A DNA stretch of 7,681 nt from Mollicutes bacterium (GCA_012838395.1 DUPI01000082.1:1-7681), one strand, 5' to 3'. Positions 1 through 7,290 are shown, counted from the stretch's first letter. Numbers and translations: made by a program. The notes: generated from the sequence alone by a model not told the origin.

Positions 1-19
1 ATTATACTAGGTGATAAAA

Positions 20-127
20 ATGTCTGACAAAATTAAAGAACTACTTAAATATATATTTGTCTTGTTTGTAGCTATCTTCATATTTAAAAATTTTTATATA
101 CTCCTTAAATTAGTTATTATCTCATAA
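20..127 (+). CDS. Possible small hydrophobic peptide, 35 aa
   Basis: I do not recognise this peptide. It begins MSDKIKELLK and continues with an almost unbroken hydrophobic stretch (about residues 11-22, then 25-34) broken only by lysines at 23 and 30, so it would probably insert in or lie on the membrane. The case for a real gene is its ribosome-binding site: AGGTGAT at 9-15 sits 4 bases before the ATG, the same arrangement used by ligA and by the gene that converges on it. Against it: it is short, AT-rich sequence yields such ORFs by chance, no promoter is visible because the window begins just upstream, and its last 34 bases overlap the 3' end of the minus-strand gene ending at 94. Its size and hydrophobicity resemble small membrane proteins or type I toxin peptides, but no antisense RNA or family motif supports either idea. 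Confidence 0.4.
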   Translation: MSDKIKELLKYIFVLFVAIFIFKNFYILLKLVIIS

Positions 128-384
128 CAAAAATCATATATATCAACAATAACATTATCAATTATATATTTTTCATCAACATTAACTTCAAACGGTATAT
201 TAAAAGAGAAAGACTCAACATTAACACTTGTATCGACCATCTTGTACTCGCCACTTACAATAAATTCCCCTGTTACCCTATTATTCTTATCCACTTGTAA
301 TGTATGTTCAAGTGAGATACTTGTAATTTCTGACAAATTAGTTTTAAAAATAATCTCTTTTTTAAACGGAATTATTTTTTTCAA
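94..384 (-). CDS. Hypothetical protein, weakly SPOCS/DUF3794-like, ~96 aa
   Basis: A soluble, beta-strand-rich small protein with no signal peptide or membrane segment. After a basic start (KKIIPFKKEI) it alternates short hydrophobic and polar strands, including GEFIVSGEYKM and NIPFEVNVDEKY. This style recalls one SPOCS (DUF3794) unit, the domain of spore-coat and cell-surface proteins such as SpoVID, but I see no diagnostic residue, so the family is a guess. I chose TTG at 384 as the start. An in-frame GTG at 393 would give 99 residues, but it lies inside the Shine-Dalgarno sequence GAGGGTGAT (389-397), which is spaced 4 bases from the TTG. The gene sits just downstream of the lon terminator, apparently with its own promoter. 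The tail ITNLRSI is abrupt, so the C-terminus may be truncated or altered. Confidence 0.75.
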   Translation of the reverse strand: MKKIIPFKKEIIFKTNLSEITSISLEHTLQVDKNNRVTGEFIVSGEYKMVDTSVNVESFSFNIPFEVNVDEKYIIDNVIVDIYDFCYEIITNLRSI

Positions 385-410
385 AAATATCACCCTCTCT
401 ATTTCATTTA

Positions 411-439
411 ATTATATGAATAACTTTCATAAATATGAA
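411..439 (-). promoter_or_regulatory. Candidate sigma-A promoter for the ~96-aa gene
   Basis: On the minus strand a perfect -10 TATAAT (416 down to 411) is preceded by a 17-base spacer and a -35-like TTCATA (439 down to 434; 4 of 6 match TTGACA). The predicted start near 404 leaves a leader of about 20 bases with the Shine-Dalgarno site in it. The -35 overlaps the U-tract of the lon terminator, so one gene's end abuts the next gene's promoter. In such AT-rich DNA a TATAAT alone is weak evidence; the spacing and position add to it. Confidence 0.5.
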
Positions 440-470
440 AAAAGTAAAGTTTAATTTCTAAACTTTACTT
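438..470 (-). terminator. Intrinsic terminator of lon, overlapping its stop codon
   Basis: A perfect 12-bp inverted repeat (442-453 with 459-470, 5-base loop) is followed on the minus strand by six consecutive Ts (443 down to 438), the classic rho-independent layout. The stem is AT-rich, with only two G-C pairs, but long. The last codons of lon and its TAG stop (460 down to 458) lie inside the hairpin, so the ribosome finishing lon would cover the structure. Confidence 0.85.
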
Positions 471-2797
471 AGGGCATTATCTTCACTTAAAACATTCAAT
501 ACTTCTTTATAATCTTTAACTGCAATGTAATCAATATTATCCTTTATTTCTTTTGGAAGTTCATCTAAATCATTTAAATTGCCATAAGGAATTATTATTT
601 TTTTAATACCATTACGATTGGCACCAATACTTTTTTCTTTAAGACCACCAATAGGCAAAATGTTTCCTCTTAAAGTAATCTCACCAGTCATTGCTAAATT
701 AGCTGGTATTTTTTTACTAGTAAAAGCACTTATTAGCGCGGTTGTTAAAGTAATACCTGCACTTGGCCCATCTTTTGGTATTGCTCCTTCAGGCACGTGA
801 ATATGAATATCATTTTTAGTCAATTTATCATAATCAATTCCAAAGTATTTGTAATTAGATTTAATATAACTAAGTGCAATATGGGCACTTTCTTTCATAA
901 TCTCTCCTAAGGAACCTGTCAGTACCAAATTACCAGAGCCTTTATAAAAATTAACTTCAATTGCCAAAGTATCGCCACCAAAATTAGTATATGCTAAACC
1001 GTTAACCACTCCTATTTTTGAAGTTTTATTAATTTCGTTAAAATTATATTTTATCTTTCCTAAATATTGAGTAACAGCTTTTATACTTATTCGATATTTT
1101 GCTTTGTCAACATTTTCAACAACAATATCTGAAACAATTTTTCTAACAATAGTAGATAATTGACGTTCAAGTTCTCTAACTCCCGCTTCCTTAGTATATC
1201 CTCTTATAATGTATAGTAAAACATCATTACTAAAATATATTTTTGAAGTTTTCAAGCCGTGTTCTTTACAAACCTTAGCAATTAAATGACGTTTAGCTAT
1301 ATCAATTTTTTCATATTCGGTATATCCTGATAAGTAAACGATTTCTAAACGATCTTTTAAAGCCTCTGGTATATCATCAATGTAATTAGCCGTTGCAATA
1401 AACATAACATTAGATAAATCATAATCTTCCTCTATATAATTATCACTAAAATGCTTGTTTTGTTCAGGGTCTAAAACTTCTAATAAACAACTAGCTGGAT
1501 CTCCTTTAAAATCTTTGGTCATCTTATCAATTTCGTCAATTAAAAAGACCGGATTAGAGCTTTTAGCTTTTTTTAGCGATTGGATTATCCTTCCCGGACT
1601 TGCCCCTATATAAGCACGACGATGTCCAACAATTTCTGCTTCATCATTAACACCACCAACAGACATTTTAACAAAATTACGATTAATAGCCGATGCAATA
1701 CTAAAGGCTAAACTTGTTTTACCAACACCGGGTGGACCAACTAAACATAAAATTGGACTTCTCAAACTATTAGTCATTTGTTTTACGGCTAAATATTCAA
1801 CAATTCGTAGTTTAACCTTTTCTAGTCCATAATGTGATTCATCAAGTTTTTTTCTAACCTCTTTTAAATTTTCATTGTCATCCGTAGCAACATTCCATGG
1901 TAAATTTAATAACCAATCAATATAATTTCTAACTATATTAGCTTCCGGAGAAGTTTGAGAAAGACCTTCATATCTAGTTACTTCAGAATTTAGACGCTCT
2001 ATAATTTTATTCGGAGCATCTAATTGTTTGATTTTTTCCTTCATCTTTTCAATTTCTTCATCTTTAGAGGAAATATCCCCAAGTTCTTCTTTAATGGCTT
2101 TGATTTTTTCTCTAAGCAAGTATTCTTTTTGATTGGTATCAATTTCTTTTTTTACTTTTTGATCAATCGATTTTTCAATATCATATATTTTTTTGCCATC
2201 ATAAATATCTTCTAATATCATTGTTGCTCGTTTTTTAACGTCAGTGGTATATAAATATTTTTGAATTCGCTCTAATTTAATAGGGAGAAAAGATGCTAAA
2301 ACATCAGTCATTTCTGATAGTTTGTCTATATCCTCAATAATCCCTAAAATATTATTACTAATGTACGGTATACCTTTAATATACTCTTCTATTTCGCGAT
2401 ATAACTTTTTGGTTAAAATTATTTCTTCATCTTCTTCTAATTCTGCTTCTAAAAACGGACTGACAATTGCTTCTAAAACATCAGAACCTTTATCTAAATT
2501 TAAATAGTCATGAACTAGTCCACGATTATTTCCTCTTATAACCACCCTAATATTACCATTTGGCAACTCAAGTTTATGAATAATTTTTGAAATCGCACCT
2601 ATTTTAGGAAGTTCACTTATTTTGGGAAGTTCTTCTAATAGGTTATCTTGACTTACAACTAATATATTATTATCGTGAAATAGTTCAGCAACATCTAATA
2701 CACTTTTACTAACAGTACCATCAAATTCCAAACGTATTTCATTGTTAGGCAATAAAACAATACCTTTAAGCAGTACTACTGGTAAATTCATTTTCAT
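458..2797 (-). CDS. lon: ATP-dependent protease Lon (LonA type)
   Basis: Cytoplasmic AAA+ serine protease that unfolds and degrades damaged and short-lived regulatory proteins as a hexamer. The order is an N-terminal substrate-binding LON domain (about 1-190), a charged coiled-coil linker (about 200-265), the AAA+ module and the C-terminal peptidase. Walker A is GPPGVGKTS (354-362), Walker B is VFLIDEID (417-424), and the pore-loop Tyr-Ile is at 396-397. The catalytic serine is S679 in KDGPSAG and the partner lysine is K722 in GGLKEK, the same numbers as in E. coli Lon. At 779 residues it is full length. The ATG at 2797 lies 6 bases after a near-perfect Shine-Dalgarno AGGAGGTGG (2804-2812); an ATG two codons later is less well placed. 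The stretch before the pore loop reads GGVNDEAEIVGHRRAYIGA, where most Lons have arginine at the N and second V positions. The gene has its own candidate promoter and a strong terminator. Confidence 0.98.
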   Translation of the reverse strand: MKMNLPVVLLKGIVLLPNNEIRLEFDGTVSKSVLDVAELFHDNNILVVSQDNLLEELPKISELPKIGAISKIIHKLELPNGNIRVVIRGNNRGLVHDYLNLDKGSDVLEAIVSPFLEAELEEDEEIILTKKLYREIEEYIKGIPYISNNILGIIEDIDKLSEMTDVLASFLPIKLERIQKYLYTTDVKKRATMILEDIYDGKKIYDIEKSIDQKVKKEIDTNQKEYLLREKIKAIKEELGDISSKDEEIEKMKEKIKQLDAPNKIIERLNSEVTRYEGLSQTSPEANIVRNYIDWLLNLPWNVATDDNENLKEVRKKLDESHYGLEKVKLRIVEYLAVKQMTNSLRSPILCLVGPPGVGKTSLAFSIASAINRNFVKMSVGGVNDEAEIVGHRRAYIGASPGRIIQSLKKAKSSNPVFLIDEIDKMTKDFKGDPASCLLEVLDPEQNKHFSDNYIEEDYDLSNVMFIATANYIDDIPEALKDRLEIVYLSGYTEYEKIDIAKRHLIAKVCKEHGLKTSKIYFSNDVLLYIIRGYTKEAGVRELERQLSTIVRKIVSDIVVENVDKAKYRISIKAVTQYLGKIKYNFNEINKTSKIGVVNGLAYTNFGGDTLAIEVNFYKGSGNLVLTGSLGEIMKESAHIALSYIKSNYKYFGIDYDKLTKNDIHIHVPEGAIPKDGPSAGITLTTALISAFTSKKIPANLAMTGEITLRGNILPIGGLKEKSIGANRNGIKKIIIPYGNLNDLDELPKEIKDNIDYIAVKDYKEVLNVLSEDNALSKV

Positions 2798-2828
2798 AAC
2801 AATCCACCTCCTACTAAAATTGACATTT

Positions 2829-2857
2829 ATTATAATATAAAAGATGATAAAAGTCCA
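2829..2857 (-). promoter_or_regulatory. Candidate sigma-A promoter of lon
   Basis: On the minus strand TGGACT (2857 down to 2852; 4 of 6 match TTGACA) and a perfect TATAAT (2834 down to 2829) are separated by 17 bases. The predicted start near 2822 gives a leader of about 25 bases carrying the lon Shine-Dalgarno site. ligA ends only 99 bases upstream without a clear terminator, so lon may also receive read-through from ligA. Confidence 0.6.
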
Positions 2858-2873
2858 CCTTAATTACCACCTT
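2855..2873 (-). repeat. Tandem AAGGTGG repeat at the lon -35 (possible operator)
   Basis: Two exact copies of AAGGTGG on the minus strand (2873-2867 and 2861-2855) are separated by TAATT, giving a 12-base period. The downstream copy overlaps the candidate -35, a position suited to a repressor or activator. It is not the CtsR heptad (GGTCAAA repeats) and not the HrcA CIRCE inverted repeat, the two usual operators of Bacilli protease and chaperone genes. The sequence also resembles Shine-Dalgarno sites, but no start codon follows at a useful distance. Confidence 0.4.
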
Positions 2874-2896
2874 TTAATTTTTATAAACACAATGTT

Positions 2897-4888
2897 TTAA
2901 TTAATATTTTTAATGATTTCACTAAATTGTTGTTCATTCCAAGTAATTATATTTAATTCCTTGGCTTTTTCATATTTACTACCTGGATTTTCTCCAACAA
3001 TTACAACATCTGTTTTTTTACTAACACTATTAGATACCGTTCCACCATATCTTTCAATTAATTCTTTGGCTTCACCTCTAGTAATATTTGATAAACCACC
3101 TGTTAAAACAAATGTTTTGTTATTAAACATTTCATTTTCAAGTTGTTCTTGACCCAAATATTTCATATTCAAATGATGCTTCTTTAACCTTTCAATTAAT
3201 TGAAGATTTTCCACATTACTAAAATAAGTAACAACACTATTAGATATAGCTTCGCCAATCTCTTTAATTGCGATTAATTCATCATAATTAGTATTGATTA
3301 AACTATCAATTTCTTTAAAATGACTCGCTAGTATCTTAGCAGTTTTGCTACCAACATATCTAATGCCTAAGGCAAACAAAAGTTTTTCTAAAGAATTATT
3401 TTTACTGCTTTTAATGTTATTTAATAAGTTATTAATACTTTTTTCACCAAAACCTTCTAGTTTCATTAACTCATCTTTATATTTATCTAACTCATAAAAA
3501 TCACTAACACTTTTTAAATAACCCAGGTTATAAAAATCTTCAATAATTCGTTCACCAAAACCTTCAATATTCATAGCATCCCGACTAACATAATGAATCA
3601 AAGCTTCTTGCTTTTTAGCATCACAATCTTCATTTAAACAGTAATATGCTGACATATTGGCTTTTCTATGCAGTTTACTATGACAAATTGGACAATTGCT
3701 AATCATTTCAAAGTCAACCTCTGTACCATCTCTTCTTTCCTTAACTGGGTTTACAACTTCCGGAATAACATCACCGGCTTTTCTAACAACTACCTGATCA
3801 TTGATTTTAATGTCGCGCTCTTTAACATAATCCTCGTTATGAAGAGTCGCTTTAGAAACCACCGAACCAGCTACCCTTACTGGTTCTAAAACAGCATTCG
3901 GAGTTACTTGACCTGTTCTTCCAACAGTAAAAATAATATCTTTTATTTTCGTTATAACTTCCATCGCTTTAAATTTATACGCTGTCGCCCACTTTGGATA
4001 CCTAGCTGTATATCCTAATTTTAATTGTTCATTAATATCATCAACTTTAATAACAATACCATCAATTTCATATGGTAAAGTTTCACGATTACTATCCCAA
4101 TGTTTCACAAAATCTAAAACTTCATTAATATTATTAGCCTTTTTTATATTAGGATTAACGTTAAACCCTAGTTTTTTCATATACTTAATTGTTTCGTAGT
4201 GGCTATTTATATTATAAACCCCAGCATTAGGAATATGGTAAACAAAACAATCTAATCTTCTTTTAGCAGCAATCTTAGAATCTAACTGACGAATGCTTCC
4301 GGCAGCAGCATTACGCGGATTAGCCAATGGGGGCAATTTTTCTAATTCTCGCTCTTGATTAAGTTTATCAAAAACTTCTTTACCCATATATATTTCGCCA
4401 CGAACTTCAATATCAACTGGTTCTTTTAGTTTTAAAGGAATTGTTTTTACAGTTACAACATTATGGGTAACATCCTCACCAACAATACCATCTCCTCTAG
4501 TTACACCTTTCACCAATTCACCCTTTTCATAAATTAATGACACAGCTAAACCATCAATTTTAAGTTCGCAAACATACGAGGGGTTGGCTAGTTCTTTTTT
4601 TACTCGTTCATCGAAAGCAATAATTTCTGATTCATTAAAAACATTTCCTAAACTTAACATTGGATTTTTATGAATAACCTTAGAAAATTGTTCAACAACT
4701 GTTCCACCCACTCGCTTAGTAGGACTTTCATTAATTATGAATTCAGGGTACTTTTCTTCTAAATTAATAAGTTCTTGCATATATCGATCATATTCTTGAT
4801 CACTTATTGTTGGATTATCCAAAGCATAGTAATCATAATTAGCTTGATTAATTAATTTTATAAGTTCCTTTATTCGCTTACGTGCCAT
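2897..4888 (-). CDS. ligA: NAD+-dependent DNA ligase LigA
   Basis: Essential bacterial ligase that seals nicks during replication and repair using NAD+, via a lysine-AMP intermediate. Numbering from the chosen start gives 663 residues, near the usual length of about 670. Domain Ia carries the NAD-binding YDYYALDNP region near residues 18-26. The adenylation site is ELKIDG, with nucleophile K110. The OB fold follows, then a four-cysteine zinc finger (C399, C402, C417, C422), helix-hairpin-helix repeats (about 440-560) and a C-terminal BRCT domain (about 588-660). I start it at ATG 4888 (MARKRIKEL). In-frame GTG 4897 and ATG 4894 overlap the Shine-Dalgarno AAGGTG (4895-4900), which is correctly spaced, 6 bases, from the ATG at 4888. 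The gene lies downstream of pcrA as in other Bacilli, but has its own candidate promoter behind a hairpin. No convincing terminator follows its TAA. Confidence 0.98.
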   Translation of the reverse strand: MARKRIKELIKLINQANYDYYALDNPTISDQEYDRYMQELINLEEKYPEFIINESPTKRVGGTVVEQFSKVIHKNPMLSLGNVFNESEIIAFDERVKKELANPSYVCELKIDGLAVSLIYEKGELVKGVTRGDGIVGEDVTHNVVTVKTIPLKLKEPVDIEVRGEIYMGKEVFDKLNQERELEKLPPLANPRNAAAGSIRQLDSKIAAKRRLDCFVYHIPNAGVYNINSHYETIKYMKKLGFNVNPNIKKANNINEVLDFVKHWDSNRETLPYEIDGIVIKVDDINEQLKLGYTARYPKWATAYKFKAMEVITKIKDIIFTVGRTGQVTPNAVLEPVRVAGSVVSKATLHNEDYVKERDIKINDQVVVRKAGDVIPEVVNPVKERRDGTEVDFEMISNCPICHSKLHRKANMSAYYCLNEDCDAKKQEALIHYVSRDAMNIEGFGERIIEDFYNLGYLKSVSDFYELDKYKDELMKLEGFGEKSINNLLNNIKSSKNNSLEKLLFALGIRYVGSKTAKILASHFKEIDSLINTNYDELIAIKEIGEAISNSVVTYFSNVENLQLIERLKKHHLNMKYLGQEQLENEMFNNKTFVLTGGLSNITRGEAKELIERYGGTVSNSVSKKTDVVIVGENPGSKYEKAKELNIITWNEQQFSEIIKNIN

Positions 4889-4894
4889 AACCAT

Positions 4895-4934
4895 CACCTT
4901 CTATTATTATATCACAGCCGGTTTTTTATATAAA
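4895..4934 (-). promoter_or_regulatory. Extended -10 promoter and ribosome-binding site of ligA
   Basis: On the minus strand TGATATAAT forms an extended -10: TATAAT at 4911-4906 with TG just upstream. A -35-like TTTATA (4934 down to 4929; 4 of 6) lies 17 bases before it. Transcription should start near 4900-4899, which is also where the Shine-Dalgarno AAGGTG (4900 down to 4895) begins. The mRNA would therefore have a leader of only about 12 bases, with the ribosome-binding site at its extreme 5' end. Confidence 0.55.
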
Positions 4935-4962
4935 GAAAATAGATAAGCATTTCTACTTATCT
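4931..4962 (-). terminator. Probable weak terminator after the pcrA/small-gene unit
   Basis: A perfect 7-bp stem (AGATAAG at 4941-4947 with CTTATCT at 4956-4962) and an 8-base loop are followed on the minus strand by ATTTTCTTTA. The stem has two G-C pairs and the T-tract is interrupted, so termination is probably partial and some read-through into ligA is likely. It lies directly before the ligA promoter. Confidence 0.5.
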
Positions 4963-5042
4963 GATTATATTATATAACTTGTTCTTTTAATTTTGGCATT
5001 GGGAAAAATTTCATTACTATAGCTACTGTTAAAATAATGCTT

Positions 5043-5204
5043 TTACTCTTTTCTTAATCTATCATAGACAAAGGAAAAGATTAAAACGGAACCAATAAAT
5101 ACCCCAATCCATAAAAGAGGATTACCATGGTTTTCTAATATCCAATCGTGAAGAGGTTGAATTAACTTTTCAAACCATTTGTATATTTTTAACAAAAAAT
5201 TCAT
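5043..5204 (-). CDS. Small single-TM protein, 53 aa, between pcrA and ligA
   Basis: I do not recognise a family. The product begins MNFLLKIYKWFEKLIQPLHD, which could form an amphipathic helix. It then has one clear transmembrane segment (about residues 29-47, rich in L, I, V, F and G) and ends in the charged tail YDRLRKE. There is no lipobox or cleavable signal. Four tryptophans in 53 residues and balanced codon use argue against a chance ORF. Its ATG is 4 bases after the pcrA TGA, and its Shine-Dalgarno (AAGGGTGA, 5209-5216) overlaps the pcrA stop codon, so it should be translated by coupling with pcrA. A probable terminator follows about 80 bases downstream. It may tether or accompany a repair protein at the membrane, but nothing in the sequence shows this. 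Confidence 0.8.
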   Translation of the reverse strand: MNFLLKIYKWFEKLIQPLHDWILENHGNPLLWIGVFIGSVLIFSFVYDRLRKE

Positions 5205-5208
5205 AATT

Positions 5209-7290
5209 TCACCCTTTCTTTATACTTTTGTGACCTTTCATTAATTTCTTGATACCATGTTGATTTGAAAAAGCAATCGTTAAAATTTTACCATCGATTC
5301 CAACAACATATCCTTTCCCAAAAATATCATGACTAACTTTATCACCAATAGAATATTCAACTGTTTCATCAATTTTATAGTTATTATTAATTTCAAAATT
5401 ATCTTCAACTAATTCAACTTCTAAGTATTCATCATCAATTTCACTAATAAATCGACTTGGTAAACTAAAATTAGTAATTCCATATATTGTTCTTTTCTTT
5501 GTATTAACCAACCGCAATGCCTTTTTTGCGCGAGTAACAGCAACATAACATAAACGTCTTTCTTCTTCGATTTCATCAGTGCTATCACTTGAATTCATAT
5601 GAGGAAATATACCTTCTTCTAATCCAACAATAAACACATAATCAAACTCTAATCCTTTAGCTGAGTGAACTGTCATCAAAGTTACAACATTATCATTATT
5701 TTTATATTCTTCAACATCAGCCACAAGACTTATCTCATATAAAAACTCTTCTAATGATATTATACCATGTCGTTCTTCGAATTCCTTAGTAATTGTTCTA
5801 AACTCTCTAAGGTTTTCAAGTCTTATTTCTGACTCTATTGTTTTTTCAAGAGAAAGAGACTGATTAAGGCCACTTTTTTCAAGTACTAAGTCAACTAACT
5901 CAGTTAATGTTAAATCGCTCATTACTTCTCTTATTTCTTCAATAATATTTTTGAAAATTAACTCTTTACCATCTTTTATAGCATCATATATTGAAGTATT
6001 ATTTAAATAAGCCGAATCAGATAATCTTTCAATCGTCTTAGCCCCAATTCCTCTTCTTGGAACATTAATAACTCTAAGTAAATTAATATTATCAGCAGTG
6101 TTGTGAATAACTTTTAAATAAGCAATTAAATCTTTTATTTCTTTTCGATTATAAAAGTAAACACTACCAACAATTTTATATGGAATGTTAGTACGAAGCA
6201 TCGCCTCTTCAATCACTCTTGATTGGGCATTAGTTCGATATAACACAGCAATATCACGTTCATTAACGCCTTTTTCTAATAGCTCGGCTATTTTATCTAC
6301 AACATATAAAGCCTCATCCTTCTCATTGTAGGATTGGTGATAAACAACTTTAGGACCCTCTTCATTATCGGTCCATAAATTTTTATCTTTCTTTTGAGTA
6401 TTATTAGAAATAATATTATTGGCAACATTTAAAATATTTTGAGTTGAGCGATAATTTTTTTCAAGTAATATTATTTCAGGATTCTTATAATCCTTTTCAA
6501 AATTTAAAATATTGCGATAATTAGCACCTCTAAAAGAATAAATAGATTGTGACTCATCACCAACTACGCATATATTTTTATATTTAGCACTTATCATTTT
6601 AGTTAATAAATACTGTACTTCATTAGTATCTTGATATTCATCTATTAAAATATATTGATATTTTTCTTGATTTTGTTGTAAAATTGCTGGATTTTTTTTA
6701 AAAAGAACTAACGGAAGTAATAACAAATCATCAAAATCTAATGAATTGCCCTCAAATAAACTTTTTTCATATTTCTTAAATATTTGTAAAACTTTTTCAT
6801 CAAATTCTGTATGTACGAATTTCTCATAACCATTTGAATCAACCATCCCATTTTTATTACCACTAATAATATTTCTAATGCTTCTAGGGTTATAAATTTG
6901 AGTATCGAGGTTTAATTCTCGCATTATTTTTTTTATCATTGTTAAAGAATCATCACTATCTAAAATTGTAAAATTTCTTTTATATCCTAGTTTTTCATAA
7001 TGTTCCCTAATAATTGACAATCCAAAAGAGTGGAATGTTGAAATTTGAATTCCATAAGCACTTGGTCCCAAAATATTTACAACTCTATCCTTCATTTCTT
7101 TTGCTGCTTTATTAGTAAAAGTAATGGCTAAAATAGAATCTGGATCAATACCTTTTTCTTTAATTAAATATGCAATTCTAGTTGTTAATACTTTGGTTTT
7201 TCCACTTCCAGCCCCAGCTAAAACTAATAGAGGACCTTCGGTTGTTGTAACTGCTTTTTTTTGTTGTTCGTTTAAAGTATCTAGATTCAT
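5209..7290 (-). CDS. pcrA: ATP-dependent DNA helicase PcrA (UvrD/Rep family)
   Basis: Cytoplasmic 3'-5' superfamily 1A helicase acting in nucleotide-excision repair, clearing of recombination intermediates and plasmid rolling-circle replication. All helicase motifs are present: the Q motif near residues 7-13, Walker A GAGSGKT (26-32), Ia ITFTNKAAKEM (56-66), II LIDEYQDTN (215-223), III VGDESQSIYSFRGA (243-256), IV LEKNYRST (276-283), V TLMTVHSAKGLEF (537-549) and VI EEERRLCYVAVTRA (575-588). Motif III has E and S where GDDDQSIY is usual. The C-terminus (about 646-692, GDKVSHDIFGKGYV) is the Tudor-like domain that binds RNA polymerase in PcrA. At 693 residues it is slightly shorter than Bacillus PcrA. 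The ATG at 7290 follows AGGTGG (7295-7300). ligA downstream supports the name, whereas pcrB is absent upstream. The TGA stop overlaps the ribosome-binding site of the next small gene. Confidence 0.97.
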   Translation of the reverse strand: MNLDTLNEQQKKAVTTTEGPLLVLAGAGSGKTKVLTTRIAYLIKEKGIDPDSILAITFTNKAAKEMKDRVVNILGPSAYGIQISTFHSFGLSIIREHYEKLGYKRNFTILDSDDSLTMIKKIMRELNLDTQIYNPRSIRNIISGNKNGMVDSNGYEKFVHTEFDEKVLQIFKKYEKSLFEGNSLDFDDLLLLPLVLFKKNPAILQQNQEKYQYILIDEYQDTNEVQYLLTKMISAKYKNICVVGDESQSIYSFRGANYRNILNFEKDYKNPEIILLEKNYRSTQNILNVANNIISNNTQKKDKNLWTDNEEGPKVVYHQSYNEKDEALYVVDKIAELLEKGVNERDIAVLYRTNAQSRVIEEAMLRTNIPYKIVGSVYFYNRKEIKDLIAYLKVIHNTADNINLLRVINVPRRGIGAKTIERLSDSAYLNNTSIYDAIKDGKELIFKNIIEEIREVMSDLTLTELVDLVLEKSGLNQSLSLEKTIESEIRLENLREFRTITKEFEERHGIISLEEFLYEISLVADVEEYKNNDNVVTLMTVHSAKGLEFDYVFIVGLEEGIFPHMNSSDSTDEIEEERRLCYVAVTRAKKALRLVNTKKRTIYGITNFSLPSRFISEIDDEYLEVELVEDNFEINNNYKIDETVEYSIGDKVSHDIFGKGYVVGIDGKILTIAFSNQHGIKKLMKGHKSIKKG

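Noticed and set aside
242..454. 70-codon plus-strand ORF opposite the ~96-aa gene
   Set aside because: It runs antisense through a better supported gene, its promoter and the lon terminator, and has no ribosome-binding site or recognisable motif.
618..800. Plus-strand ORFs opposite lon (also 2024-2215 and 2322-2507)
   Set aside because: They are complement frames of strongly conserved Lon sequence; low-complexity Phe/Ile or Ser runs mirror Lon's Lys/Glu-rich segments.
2793..2826. 10-codon ORF on the minus strand overlapping the lon start (ATG at 2826)
   Set aside because: Its ATG lies upstream of the predicted lon transcription start and it has no ribosome-binding site, so it is probably chance.
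2885..2897. AAACA-CAA-TGTTT hairpin just after ligA as a terminator
   Set aside because: The stem has only 5 bp and no T-tract follows on the minus strand.
2913..3152. Plus-strand ORFs opposite ligA (also 3668-3889) and pcrA (7124-7306)
   Set aside because: They are antisense shadows of conserved BRCT, OB and Walker A regions, with no start signals.
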